This document shows positions 18,453 to 29,464 of a DNA stretch of 64,000 nucleotides, piece by piece. A program made the position numbers and the translations under genes. The notes below the pieces were generated by a model. It saw only the letters and a program-made list of their open reading frames with translations. It made no database searches and was not told the DNA's origin. The stretch's first letter is position 1; every line of letters begins with the position of its first letter. The DNA lies in contig JADJOA010000002.1 of the NCBI GenBank assembly GCA_016714005.1, positions 558,001 through 622,000 of the forward strand. Direction: 5' to 3'. This DNA is from Bacteroidota bacterium. Its GTDB lineage: Bacteria > Bacteroidota > Bacteroidia > AKYH767-A > OLB10.

Positions 18453-18936
18453 CTCTCCGTTATCTTTATTAGAAAGAAAAATTTTTACCCGCGAATCGGT
18501 AAAGCATACGCTTAACTACTGGCACTTTATGGGCAAAAAAATTGTGTTTACAAATGGATGTTTTGATATTTTGCACAAAGGGCATGTAGCCTATTTAACT
18601 GAAGCAAAAGCATTAGGCGATGTGTTAATTATGGGGTTGAACAGCAACTCGTCTGTAAAAAAACTAAAAGGAGAAAGCAGACCCGTAAATGATGAAAATG
18701 CCCGTGCGTTTGTGCTGGCGGGTTTAGCTGGCATAGATGCTGTAATTATTTTTGAAGAAGACACACCTTACGATTTAATAAAATTCATACAGCCGCATGT
18801 GTTGGTTAAAGGTGGCGATTATAAACCCGAACAAATTGCAGGGCACGATTTGGTGGAAGCATCAGGGGGTAAGGTTGTAATTATTCCTTTTGTTCAGGGG
18901 TTTTCTACTACGGCTGTTATTAGAAAAATGAAGTAG
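18436..18936 (+). CDS. rfaE2: D-glycero-beta-D-manno-heptose 1-phosphate adenylyltransferase
   Basis: A stand-alone 166-residue nucleotidyltransferase corresponding to the C-terminal half of HldE. It activates heptose-1-phosphate with ATP for LPS core synthesis. Motifs: VFTNGCFDILHKGHVAYL (HxGH nucleotide-binding site), GLNSNSSVKKLKGESRPVN, VLVKGGDYKPEQIAG and the C-terminal FSTTAVIRKM. The kinase partner rfaE1 is not in the window. It overlaps the flippase-like gene and precedes a GT39 glycosyltransferase, consistent with a small envelope-glycan cluster. Confidence 0.93.
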   Translation: MQQQNNSPLSLLERKIFTRESVKHTLNYWHFMGKKIVFTNGCFDILHKGHVAYLTEAKALGDVLIMGLNSNSSVKKLKGESRPVNDENARAFVLAGLAGIDAVIIFEEDTPYDLIKFIQPHVLVKGGDYKPEQIAGHDLVEASGGKVVIIPFVQGFSTTAVIRKMK

Positions 18937-18968
18937 GGAATTTACTTCTTGCTAAATAGAGTATCTGA

Positions 18969-20365
18969 TTGAAAATACACTCAAGTTTTTCCTGGCAATT
19001 TATTATTGTAGTAATCTCTTCTGCATTTCTTTTATTTTTAAGATTAGGAGAAGTTAATTTAGCAGAATGGGACGAATCCCGCAATGGTGCTAATGCTTTT
19101 GAGATGTATTACAATGGAGATTTGATAAACCTCTATTTTAACGGCACACCTGATACATGGAACAATAAACCACCGTTGATGATTTGGCTTATAACCATTT
19201 CATATCGTGTTTTTGGTTTTAATGAATTTGCACTTCGATTCCCATCTGCTATTGCTGCCGTAATTTTTTTTCTGGTTTTTTTCAAACTTATTTCCCTTTA
19301 TAAAACCAAAAACTTTGCATTGATATGTTGCCTGTTGCTTATGTCATGCAAAGCTATCATAGGTCATCATGCAGGTAAAACGGGAGACTTTGATGCTTTG
19401 ATGCTATTGTTTTTGACCCTGTCAGTATATTATTTTTTGCTCTACATTGATTTTAAAAAAGAAAGAGACATTATATTTTCTTTTTTAGCACTTTGCGCAG
19501 CATTTTACACAAAGGGTACAGCTGCATTTTTATTAATTCCATGCTTTATTGCTTATGCAGCTCTAAACAAAAAACTATTTAAGGCTATAAAAGATAGAAA
19601 AGCATGGTGGGCAATTTTTGTTTTGTCGTTACAGCATCTTCATGGGTGGTGGCTATTTTATTGTGGGGAGAAAAATATCATTCAAATAGTAGCGGCAGTA
19701 CCAACGCTTTGTTTACACTATTTAAAACCGATACTATTGATCGCATAACCGGATTGAATAATGAAACAACTTCTAACAACACCTACATATTTACTGTCCT
19801 TGATGCAAAACTTAATTTATGGAATTACCTTCTTTACGCAGCAGTTATTTTTTTCCTTGTTAAGGCATTGACAAAAACGCAATCCAACTATGCACAGGAT
19901 AAATTATTAGTTATAGCTTTAGTATTTTCCGTTTTAATAACAATACAAATATTGCTGATGCAAAATAAGCATGTGTGGTATTTAATTCCGGCATTCCCAT
20001 TTTATGCCATTATAATTTTATCATTCATTGTAAGAATAAAATATTTGATGCCTGTTTTCATTCTGCTTTTGGTATTTACGTTTACAAGACAAGTTCACTT
20101 TATTTTAAATCAAAAATCTGACCTGCACACTTTTTTCATTTCATTTAAAACAGAATATCCAAACTCATCCATCTTAATTAAAGATATGCCAACACAAGAC
20201 TTATATCTATACATATTGTGGAGCTCGAAAAATGTTGTTGCAGATAAAAAGCCAACTGAATTGAGTAAAGGGAATTTTGTAGTACACAATTCAGAAAATC
20301 CTTTTTACAAAGGAAGAGTTCTACTTAAACACAAGAATTCTATATTAACTGCAATTGATAATTAG
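18969..20365 (+). CDS. GT39/ArnT-like glycosyltransferase (frameshifted)
   Basis: A ~466-residue polytopic membrane protein read in two frames. The start is TTG at 18969. The first loop contains LAEWDESRNGANAFEMYYNG, with the acidic motif expected of GT-C/PMT-family enzymes, and NKPPLMIWL. The break is in the T-run near 19619-19626; adding one T gives AIFVFVVTASSWVVAILLWG. The C-terminal part has more helices (NKHVWYLIPAFPFYAII). GT39 enzymes transfer sugars from polyprenyl-phosphate donors to periplasmic acceptors such as lipid A or proteins. The acceptor is unknown. Confidence 0.82.
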
Positions 20366-20383
20366 CAAAAAAATATGCTGCCC

Positions 20384-21993
20384 CTACTTCAAAACAAGCG
20401 CAGCAATTTTGCTTAACAGTAAATCAGGGTCAAAAGGTTTAGATATGTAGTCGTTCATACCAGCAGCATAGCACTGGTCAATTTCTTCTTTAATAACATT
20501 GGCTGTCATAGCAAGTATGGGTATGTTGTTTAACGGTGCTTCAAAATTTTGCCTTATATTTTTGTGGCAGTGTAACCATCCATCACCGGCATTTGCACAT
20601 CCATTATCACTAAATCATATTTGTTTTTCTTAAGCGTATCTAATGCTATTTGCCCGTTATCAGCAATGTCAATTTTTATTCCAGGAATTAGATCATTTAA
20701 GGTATCAACAGCAACAGTTTGGTTGAACATATTATCTTCTACCAGCAAAACAGCTATGTCTTTAAGATCGTTAGCTGAAACCTGTTGATTATTTTTTGCA
20801 GCTACAGGTTCACTTGTAATTTTAAATCTGATTTCAAAAGAAAACTCCGAGCCTTTCCCAACTTCACTTGTAACATGAATACGTCCTTTAGCTAAATCAA
20901 CAATTTGTTTGCTGATGGTTAAGCCTAATCCTGTGCCACCATACTTGCGTGTGGTTTCGCTGCTTGCCTGGCTAAAACTTTCAAATATTTTTTCCAACTT
21001 TTCGGAAGGTATTCCAATACCAGTATCCTTTACTCCAAATCTTACTTTGCATTTACCTTCTTCCTCATTTACAAAAACAGTGTTAGCATATACGGTAACG
21101 CTTCCTTTTTCGGTAAACTTAATGGCATTGCCAACTAAATTAATCATCACCTGGCTCATACGCACCGGATCGCCCATTACATAAGCAGGCACCGTTGGGT
21201 CTATTTCAAGAATAATTTCCAGGTTTTTTTCATCGGTTTTAATTTTCAACGACTCATATACCGTTCCCATCACATCTCTTATGCTAAACGGAATATTTTC
21301 AAAATGCAGTTTGCCTGCCTCCATTTTAGAGAGATCAAGTATGTCATTTAAAATTACAAGCAAATTTTCGCTGCTGGTTTTAATTATTTTAAGATACTTC
21401 TGTTGCCCTTCGTCTAACTTAGTTTTAAGCACAAGGTTGGTCATTCCTATGATAGCATTCATAGGAGTACGTATCTCATGGCTCATGTTTGCAAGAAACA
21501 TTTGCTCAATTTTTTTTGCCTCTTCTGCCTTTTGTTTTTCAATAATGGCAATTTCCTTTTCGCGAGTTGTGCGTTCCAAATCAACTTTTGCCTGCACTCC
21601 TTGTCTTATAACCTCAAACTCACTAATGGCTTTGTGCAACGTTGTTTCAAGGTCGTTCATGTCAATGGGCTTTGTAATAAAATCAAAAGCTCCACGGTTC
21701 ATTGCCACCCTTATATTTTCCATATCGCCATAAGCAGAAATAACAACAGCCTTTGGCATCAGGTTTTCTTCCTTGATTTTTGTCAGAAAAGTAAGCCCAT
21801 CCATTACTGGCATGTTTATATCTGTAAAAACAATATCAATAGATGAATCATTTTTTAGTTTGGTTAAAGCCTCCGCACCATTGCGTGCAAATTCAAAACT
21901 CAATTCACCTGCTCTTATCCTTGATCGAAACCGCTGTGTAATCAGCAGTTCAAGATCCGCTTCATCATCAACAACAAGTATTCGGTTTGCCAT
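20384..21993 (-). CDS. Hybrid sensor histidine kinase, REC-HisKA-HATPase-REC (frameshifted)
   Basis: A ~537-residue cytoplasmic hybrid kinase. The first receiver spans ~1-125 (ILVVDDEADLELL, phospho-Asp in IVFTDINMPVMDG). A coiled coil (~135-165) follows, then HisKA (LANMSHEIRTPMNAIIGMTN) and HATPase_c with N-box VGNAIKFTEKG and G-boxes GVKDTGIGIP and GGTGLGL. The second receiver has DLVIMDVQMPVMDGYTATK. The frame ends at 20554; adding one A to the coding-strand A5 run near 20560 continues the receiver (IRQNFEAPLNNIPILAMTA) to a stop at 20384. It has no membrane segment and sits 4 bp after a response regulator in the same operon. Confidence 0.9.
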
Positions 21994-21997
21994 TCTA

Positions 21998-22381
21998 TTA
22001 TGCGAAGTTTATTTGTGCCAAACGTTGTTTAAGCAAATCAAAATCAACGGGCTTGGTTAAAAAATCATCAGCGCCATTTGCTTTTGCTTCGTTAAAATTT
22101 TTTTCATCACCATAAGCTGTTACCATAACCACTCTTAACTGAGGAAACAATGATTTGGTATGCTTAAGTAATTCCAAACCTGTCATGCCGGGCATGTTTA
22201 TGTCCGAGAGCACAAGCACTATATCAAAAGGATTAAGTGTTTTCATAAAACTCAAAGCATCTTCTCCGCTAAAAGCAAAATGAAACAGAAATTCTTCGGC
22301 TTTTATTTCTTTTCTGAATTTTTGTTTGAACAGCATTTCTACATCCTGTTCATCATCCACCACAAGTATTTTGGTTGGCAT
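21998..22381 (-). CDS. Single-domain response regulator
   Basis: A 127-residue CheY-like receiver (MPTKILVVDDEQDVEMLFKQ). The phospho-acceptor Asp is in VLSDINMPGMTG, with the switch Thr in VMVTAYGD and Lys in DDFLTKPVD. There is no output domain. The ATG at 22381 is preferred over the GTG at 22390. It resembles the N-terminal receiver of the downstream hybrid kinase (both keep FRKEIKAEEFLFHFAFSGED-like text), suggesting internal duplication. It probably passes phosphate to or from that kinase. Confidence 0.88.
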   Translation of the reverse strand: MPTKILVVDDEQDVEMLFKQKFRKEIKAEEFLFHFAFSGEDALSFMKTLNPFDIVLVLSDINMPGMTGLELLKHTKSLFPQLRVVMVTAYGDEKNFNEAKANGADDFLTKPVDFDLLKQRLAQINFA

Positions 22382-22490
22382 GTGTTGCACGTTATTAAAA
22401 GGTTTAATCGGAGATAAAAATAAAAATTATTGTACGTTATGCCTAATTATCAAAATTAAATTAATTTGTTTTCTCAACTACCTTTAGCCC

Positions 22491-23807
22491 ATGTTTAAAT
22501 GGTTTGTTTTATTCTTAATTCTTCCTCTCTTAACTTTTTCTCAAAGCAATTCGCTTTCCGAAAAATACTTCAGCTATCGCCAAAGATTGGTTAATGAGTT
22601 TATGCTTGGCGTTGAAAAGATTTTGGGATGAGTATTCCTGCATCTATGAGAAATACACACGATTCCAATTACAGCGGGCGCGAAACAATAAAATGGGGTG
22701 ATGCCACCATTGACCGTTCTTATTACATAGCCACTCTTGCAACAGAATACAAGCTGTTAACTGATGAAACAAAACGGGAACAAACACTTAAAGAATTGTT
22801 TTATGCATTAGAAGCCATTAACAGGTTAGATTATTATGCCGAAGAATATTTTAATGCCGCACCATCTTTAAATGGTTTTTTTGTAAGGAGCGATGTTGGC
22901 AGGGGTTTGTATGATGCAAACAAAAAAAACGGTGAATACAAAAATGCCGTTAGTAGGATTAATAATGGTGCGCAACCGGTAAACAACATATCAAGCGAGT
23001 GGATAAATAGTCATTTAAAAATGACACGCGCAGGTTTGCCATGAGTAAAGACCAAACGTTTCATGTTTTCCTTGCCATGATGTTTGTTGTAAAATGTATT
23101 CCTGCGCATGTAAATTATTTAAATGAAATTTTTTAGACGGTGAAACATCCATTAGCACCGAAGCAAAAAAATTACAGACAGGATTATGAATTACATACAC
23201 GATCCGGCAGATGGAAACATTATATATAAATGGAGGGTAAAAAGCCTGATGGAAAAAAGTTGGAGCTGGCTATAACGCATGGTCGTTTGCATACGGGATG
23301 GGTTTAGCTCAAAAAAAAATTTCAGGAACCGTTAATCCTCAAAAAGGAGGTTTAAGCTGGTGGCTTTCAAAAGCGGTTTATAACACTACATGGAGTTTGT
23401 TTAAACCAATTTACTTTTTTAATAATGGGGAAAGCACAAAAACATTAACGCTTGTTTGCATAAACAATAGTTGCCGTGGTAATGCCGAAAAAATTTATCG
23501 TTACAGTTATTTGTTTGAAAAATATCCTAACTATCATATACCATTAGTTTTTGGTTTTTTAAATGGTAAGCTTTCAAAAAAAGTAAACTTAAAAGAATAC
23601 GAAAAACTTTTTGCAGAAGCACCCGAGCAAGGACCCTATAACGATCACAATATAAAGGATAGGGTTTACAACTGGTCTTCCACCTCATTGATTATGCACC
23701 CGCAACGCAGAGGCAGAGAAATACCCAACTTCCCAGGCAGGTACAATCGACTTGATTATATGTTTTTGTACAATTTGTATTTGCTCAACTCCGGAAAAAC
23801 TTATTGA
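22491..23807 (+). CDS. Secreted protein of unknown function (several frameshifts)
   Basis: A gene of ~440 codons with a signal peptide (MFKWFVLFLILPLLTFSQ). It is broken by about five one-base indels, for example near 22627 (GGG), 23038, 23142 (T-run), 23180 and 23252. Repaired text is continuous and protein-like: MSIPASMRNTHDSN, TIDRSYYIATLATEYKLL, ELFYALEAINRLDYYAEEYF, SKDQTFHVFLAMMFVVK, GAGYNAWSFAYGMGLAQK. Repeated helical blocks with aromatic and acidic residues suggest an alpha/alpha-barrel such as in polysaccharide-active enzymes, but I cannot name a family. It is flanked by opposite-strand genes, so it is monocistronic. Confidence 0.6.
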
Positions 23808-23809
23808 GT

Positions 23810-24760
23810 TTATTCCACTTTTAAGTACGGCTTGATCTTGCTATAAATTTCAGCTTTCATTAATGGCAATGTTTTTTTGTCATCAATGGTTGCGTAGTTG
23901 CCATTTGTTTTGCGGTTATTTACAATAATCTCTGCCAGTTTGTACGGGATATAAGGGTGCTTGAGTTGCTCTCGTTTTTCTGCATTTATATTTAGCTGAA
24001 CAGGTTTAAAGCCAGATTTTACAGTCACTTTTTCTTTGATAACATCATATACCGAGTCAACCATTCCGTAAACTTCTTTAACTGTTCAATGCTTGTGTAA
24101 CCTCCCAACATAATTTTATAATTAAAAATAGATTTTGCTCTCGATGAACCGATACCCGGCAACATTTCTAGTTCAATAGTGGAGGCAGTATTTATATCAA
24201 TAGGAAAGAGTAAAGAGTTATAAGATTTAGTTTGTTTTTTACTGTATCAAGTTGTGCAATTGATTTTTTGTGGTTGCGGTATCAAAATTTTTTGACTTCA
24301 CTTCCGGAATATTAATGTATGGCTCTATGCGTGAAAACATTTCATCAGAAATTACATACATCTTTTTTACATCCTCCTTAGTTCTGAACCTGCCTCCCTT
24401 TTGCTCATAGTTTTTTATGACGGCAATTTGTTTTTCAGATAAGCCGAGTTTCATCCACAAACTATCAGGCAAATTATTGGGGTTAAATAAAAATGCAGGT
24501 GTTAAGAGAGTTTCATTTTTATTTGCAACCAAAGGCTGGTTATTAAACGCTGCAGCACTGTCCTTGGCTAACTGTGCATAAAAACTATCCACCTCTGCAT
24601 TAAACTTTGTAAAATCCTGTTGCCTGCCAACATGCAAAAAATCAAGCACGAAAAGAGCAATTAACCCGGTTAGAATAAGAGCAAGCAATAAAATAATTCC
24701 ACGTTTTTCTGTCCGCGTATAGGTTAAAAAATCGCGCAGGTAGTTTTTAAAACCTGACAT
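23810..24760 (-). CDS. Membrane-anchored helix-hairpin-helix (ComEA-like) protein, frameshifted
   Basis: A ~315-residue protein. The N-terminus is one membrane helix (GIILLLALILTGLIALFVLDFL) after a short cytoplasmic part. Three HhH-type modules follow: LSEKQIAVIKNYEQKGGRFR, STIELEMLPGIGSSRAKSIF, and PYKLAEIIVNNRKTNGNYAT. It matches Bacteroidota helix-hairpin-helix proteins related to ComEA, which bind DNA non-specifically. The frame breaks near 24235 (A-run) and 24075. It sits downstream of the LytR-type regulator on the same strand. A role in DNA uptake is possible but not shown. Confidence 0.72.
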
Positions 24761-24884
24761 ATAATTAGCGTTGGTTTATTGGGTAAATATATATGTAAGA
24801 GGGATAACTCCAAACTAAGTTTAATTTATAGTTCCGCAACCGGGTTTTAACTCAACCCTCTGAACTCAAAACCCCCAATATAAT

Positions 24885-25645
24885 TTATTCTCCCATCCAC
24901 TTTTTAAAATCGGCAGCACGTTCGCGCGATATAATAATTTCTGTTTCTGTTACTGGGTTGGTGGTCACTTTTAATTTACCATTAAACCAATGATGCACTT
25001 CTTTAATACTTTTTACATTTATAATAAATTGCCTGTTGGCACGAAAATATTTTTTGTCGTCTAAAAAACCTTCAACTTCCTCAAGCGTGTAGTTAAGTAC
25101 ATGTCTCTCTCCTTTATTGGTTTTAAGCATGGTAACTTTTTCTTCAGTATAGAAAAAGGCAACATCGGTTATTTCAACAGAAATTAATTTTTGCCCTTGT
25201 TTAACTAAAAACGCTCTTTAAAATCGGGTATTTGTTGTTTTTGTAAATCTGCAATACGGCTCTCGATAGAAGATACAGATGTTACTGCTGATTTCAATTG
25301 CCTGAATTTATCAATTGCATTTTTAAGTTCCTTCTCATCAATGGGTTTTAATAAATAATCAATGCTGTTTACTTTAAAAGCACGTAGTGCAAACTCATCA
25401 TAAGCGGTAATAAATATTACAGGGAAGTTAACTTTTGTATTTGAAAAAATTTCAAAGCTTTGCCCATCTGCCAATTCAATGTCAAAGAACGCCAAATCGA
25501 CACCTGCATTTTTTTCAAACCAGGCGGTTGCCGATTTAATACTGTCAGCCACACCTTGCACCTGAACTGATGGGTCAATATCCTTCAACATTTTTTGTAA
25601 CCGCTTTGCTGCAAGGTTTTCGTCTTCAACGATAAATACTTTCAT
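24885..25645 (-). CDS. LytTR-family response regulator (frameshifted)
   Basis: A ~252-residue regulator: receiver (MKVFIVEDENLAAKRLQKML, phospho-Asp in DLAFFDIELADG, Lys in DYLLKPIDEKE) then a LytTR DNA-binding domain (YTEEKVTMLKTNKGERHVLN, RANRQFIINVKSIKEVHHW, IIISRERAADFKKWMGE). The frame is lost at the A5 run at 25207-25211; adding one T on the coding strand gives FKERFLVKQGQKLISVE. The start at 25645 (MKVFIV) is used because upstream codons are not conserved. It follows the LytS-type kinase by 10 bp, forming a classical two-component pair. Confidence 0.9.
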
Positions 25646-25655
25646 GATTGATTTT

Positions 25656-26796
25656 TCAATATTGATTTTTATTTGGGTGCAGTGGCGCAGAACCATTGAG
25701 AATAATATAAATCTCAGATCCCTGGTGGCTCTGTGTGAATTTTTTATCTCCTTTCAACTGCTGCTCCATTAACGGAACTTTTACTTCAAACCTTTTTTCT
25801 GTTACAATAACTTCTACCTTTCTTTTACCAAGTAATTCGTAACGCTGCATAATATTTTTTAACCCAACTCCGTTTGATTTTACGAGGTGTGTTTTTCTCT
25901 GCAGCACATTGCTCACCACCAGTTTTTGTTCATCGTCAACAAATATTTTTATTACCAAAGGATTTTCATTACTCACTACATTATGCTTTACAGCATTTTC
26001 AACCAATAACTGTAGCGTGAGTGGTGTTACCAAATAATCTTTGTATTCATCTGCAATTTGAATTTCTACTTTAAGGCTTTCATCAAACCTTGTTTTGAGC
26101 ATAAATATATACGACTGGATAAATTCTAATTCCTTGCCAATCGTTGTAAGTTCCTTTTCGTTGCTCTGTAAAAGATAACGATAAACGGTTGACATTTTTT
26201 GCACAAACTTTATTGATGCATTCTTATCTTCTTCAATTAATGAAGCCAGTGTATTTAAACTATTGAAAAGAAAATGAGGATTAACCTGGTTCTTTAAAGA
26301 ATCAAACTGCGATTGAAGGTTAGACTTTTTCAGTTCTTCTGTTGTTACCAATGCTTCCTGATATTTTTCAAAAAAGTATAACCCTTCGTATACGGATAAA
26401 ACAAAAGCTGTTGCTACACCACCTATTAAATAATTGTCGACCATAAACAATGGTCGTCCCTCATCCTTAAAAATAAAATGAAAAACTATATCAAGGATGG
26501 AAGTAATCACAGCCATGGTAACCATAGAAAAAATAAATTCAAACAAAATGCGTCTTTTGGTTTGTTCAAGTTGCGGGAACTTGCGCTGCAAACGCTTAAT
26601 TACTTTTAAACACCCGCCCCAAATAGTAGAAGTAAAAGCAGGGTAATAAAAAGTCAAGCCAAAAGATTCCTGCAATGCAGTTTACATTTTTATTGATAAC
26701 CACAACAATAAAAAGTGTAAGCAATGGTACGCCCAGTAACTTAAACTTGCGCTCGTTAAATGTAAACTGGTGATGATGGTGATAGTGGTGTCGCAA
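25656..26796 (-). CDS. LytS-type sensor histidine kinase (frameshifted N-terminus)
   Basis: A ~380-residue kinase of the His_kinase (PF06580) class. Four membrane segments precede the phospho-acceptor box NQVNPHFLFNSLNTLASLI, then LQLLVENAVKHNV (N-box) and SNGVGLKNIMQRYELLG (G-box). The N-terminus begins MRHHYHHHHQFTFNERKFKL, a histidine-rich start at 26796. One frame change near 26665-26700 joins it to the rest. The C-terminal ~25 residues run past the usual family end to within 10 bp of the regulator. The cognate regulator is the LytTR protein directly downstream. Confidence 0.88.
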
Positions 26797-26895
26797 TTTC
26801 TATTTTGAATTTAATGTTTCATTCAAAGAATCAAAGTTCGCAAAGTTGCAGAAACTAAACTAAAGCTCTGTCCCTTTTAAGGGGTTAAGTGTAGT

Positions 26896-29175
26896 TTAAA
26901 ACGTTAGCTTATACATGGGTATTGGTAAAAATCCTAATTGATATTCTTTAATCACAGTTCCTGTTTTTTGACTGTACTGTTCGCTCCAAATGTTTTGCGT
27001 ATCAAAAATATTGTTAATGTCCAATGCAACCTCATGTGTAGTTTTTTTGCGATTAATGCGGTAACTGAATTTTACATCCGCTCTGAAATAATCTTTTCTG
27101 CGTTTTTCAAAAGCGTTTTCTTCATCATACTCTGTTTCTCCTGTCAGGCTTGATTTTTCAATATCAACCGGAATATACCTTTTACCGCCCGAATAATTTG
27201 TCTTAACATTAACGGCAATAACATTTTTCTTTCTGATAGTCCATTCTTTACCGCCCAATACATTAAACACAAAGTTGCCGTTAAAAGCAGTGCTGCGTTC
27301 TTTGCCATCGCTTCCTTTGTAAGTTGATTCAAACAAACTTCCAGTTAAAAGAAAATAATATCCGCGGCTGTAGAATTTTTCAAGCGTAAGTTCTAAACCA
27401 TAATTGATTCCTGTTCCATCATTTACCAAACTATCCACTTCGCGTATACCAAAATCGGCACCTTCGTTGAGTAACGAAAAAGAAGTTGCACGCTGCTCCA
27501 CCGGCACATCAAATAAATACTGATAATATGCCTCGGCTTTTATCCTGAAGTCTTTTCCAACGGTTCTGTCATACGCTGTAACTACATGCCAGCTTCTGGT
27601 AAAATCTAAATCTTTGTTGGTCTCCGCATAAGAATTATTAGCAAGCAGTGTTTTTATGTAATACACATAGTAAGGTTGCTGCTGGCTATGCAAACCTGTT
27701 GCAATACTCAATGCCTGTCCTTCTTTTAATTCCCACTTTAATCCTAAGCGTGGTTCAATACTATAAGAATTGTTATATGAATAAACCTGTGAGTGCAATC
27801 CGCTATTGAGTGTAAGTTTATCGTTAAAACGATGTTGCCAGTTCAGATATCCGCGTAATAAAGATGCATTACCTTTAAACTGGGTAATGGTTCGCCAAGC
27901 GCCATTATCAATAGTACTGTCGGAATAATTAAACTGAATGTTGGTAGCAGCAACTCCAACTTTTACAAAATTGCGTGCGGAGAATTTTTTGTTGATACTG
28001 AAATCTGCAATGTATTTCTGCTGGTCAGATTTGTTGCGGTAAACAGGTATAGCAATATCATCGCCTGCGCGAAGTGTATCTATTTTGTAATTCTGCCCTG
28101 ATGTGGACGCACTTAAATTTAACTTGCTGTATGTGTTGTTATTAAAGAAGTAAGTATGTGTTAAACCAATCACTCCCATATTGTTTCCAAAATAACCATC
28201 ATCACGTATGGGGTCATCGTATAAATTTTCCTTGGTGCTATCCACATCTTTGTCCAGCACCTCAATGTAGCTGATACCACCCATACCAAATACCGAAAAC
28301 TTTCCCGCCTTTTGTGTGGGCAAATCAATTTTAAAAGAAACATCCTGGTATTTTGGCACTGCAGCACCTGTTCCAAAATTTAATCCTAATGCGCTAAAAA
28401 CGCCTAAAGTTGAGTAGCGATAATTTACAATGTAGGATGAACCATTTTTTTTGTTGAGGGGGCCTTCAGCACCTAACTCAAAGCCATTAAAACCAACCTG
28501 TGCAAGAAACTCGTTCTTCTCGTTATTGCCCGAACGCATCTGCAAATCAAAAACGCCTGCCAAGGCGTTACCGTATTCAGCCGGAAATGCACCTGTCATA
28601 AAATCAGACTTATCAAGCACGTTATTATTTAGCATGGAAATAGGTCCGCCTGTTGAGCCCAATGAACCAAAGTGGTTTGGATTGGGGATTTCAACTCCGT
28701 TCAGTCGCCACAATAATCCTGAAGGAGAGTTGCCACGTATAACAATATCGTTTCGCGAATCGTTAGCACCGCTTACACCGGCATAGTTTGCAGCCATGCG
28801 TGATGGATCGCCAATACTGCCAGCATAACGTGATGTTTCTTCAATGGTAAAAGAGCGACAGCTGACCGTGGCAAGCTGGTTATTTGATTTGTCTTTTTGT
28901 TTTTCGGCAACTATAATTACGGTATTTGCTGTTACAACCGATTGTTCCAAATCAATATTCAGCACAACTTCTTTTCCTGAAGTAACAATAACGGTAACAA
29001 AACTTTCGCGATAGCCAAGGAAAGAAATTTTAAACGTTCTTCTTCCAACAGGCACATCTTCAATTGTGCTTTGTTTGTCGGCAATAGTTCCGCGAACGGT
29101 TTGCGTTAATTGTTGTGCAAAATTGTTTTTTACAAATAATAAAAATACAATAAGAAGCAGATTGAGTTTGCGCAT
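26896..29175 (-). CDS. TonB-dependent receptor with shortened N-terminal domain
   Basis: A 759-residue outer-membrane receptor. The signal peptide is MRKLNLLLIVFLLFVKNNFAQ. A plug domain follows (SFTIEETSRYAGSIGDPSRM, IVIRGNSPSGLLWRLNGVEI, FPAEYGNALAGVFDLQMRSG). The barrel ends in LGFLPIPMYKLTF. The N-terminal carboxypeptidase-regulatory domain reads VRGTIADKQSTIEDVPVGRR: the first strand runs straight into the VPVG motif and ~25-35 residues normally between them are missing, in frame. It lies upstream of the LytS/LytR pair on the same strand. Substrate unknown. Confidence 0.88.
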   Translation of the reverse strand: MRKLNLLLIVFLLFVKNNFAQQLTQTVRGTIADKQSTIEDVPVGRRTFKISFLGYRESFVTVIVTSGKEVVLNIDLEQSVVTANTVIIVAEKQKDKSNNQLATVSCRSFTIEETSRYAGSIGDPSRMAANYAGVSGANDSRNDIVIRGNSPSGLLWRLNGVEIPNPNHFGSLGSTGGPISMLNNNVLDKSDFMTGAFPAEYGNALAGVFDLQMRSGNNEKNEFLAQVGFNGFELGAEGPLNKKNGSSYIVNYRYSTLGVFSALGLNFGTGAAVPKYQDVSFKIDLPTQKAGKFSVFGMGGISYIEVLDKDVDSTKENLYDDPIRDDGYFGNNMGVIGLTHTYFFNNNTYSKLNLSASTSGQNYKIDTLRAGDDIAIPVYRNKSDQQKYIADFSINKKFSARNFVKVGVAATNIQFNYSDSTIDNGAWRTITQFKGNASLLRGYLNWQHRFNDKLTLNSGLHSQVYSYNNSYSIEPRLGLKWELKEGQALSIATGLHSQQQPYYVYYIKTLLANNSYAETNKDLDFTRSWHVVTAYDRTVGKDFRIKAEAYYQYLFDVPVEQRATSFSLLNEGADFGIREVDSLVNDGTGINYGLELTLEKFYSRGYYFLLTGSLFESTYKGSDGKERSTAFNGNFVFNVLGGKEWTIRKKNVIAVNVKTNYSGGKRYIPVDIEKSSLTGETEYDEENAFEKRRKDYFRADVKFSYRINRKKTTHEVALDINNIFDTQNIWSEQYSQKTGTVIKEYQLGFLPIPMYKLTF

Positions 29176-29464
29176 ATAGATTTTGAATTTAAAGATGTCA
29201 AAAATGAATCAGAAAGTATATGTTGGCAATACGATATGTGGTAAAATGTAATTTTAAGACGCTGAAGTGTAGCGAAAAGTTACTGAAAAGTTTATTTGGG
29301 AGAAGGAACACAGATTAACAGATTAAAAAATATTAGCGCTTCGCTTTATGATTTACACAAATTCAAAATCACGTTACTGCCTCAGGCAGATTCAGTGCAA
29401 ATAATTTTTAGAAATTCTTTTAAAAATCTGTCAATCTGTGTTTTAAAAATCTTTGCACTAGATA

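Noticed and set aside
29176..29464. Hidden gene in the gap between the TonB receptor and ygiD
   Set aside because: The only plus-strand frame is a low-quality AT-rich shadow with no start context or recognisable motif.
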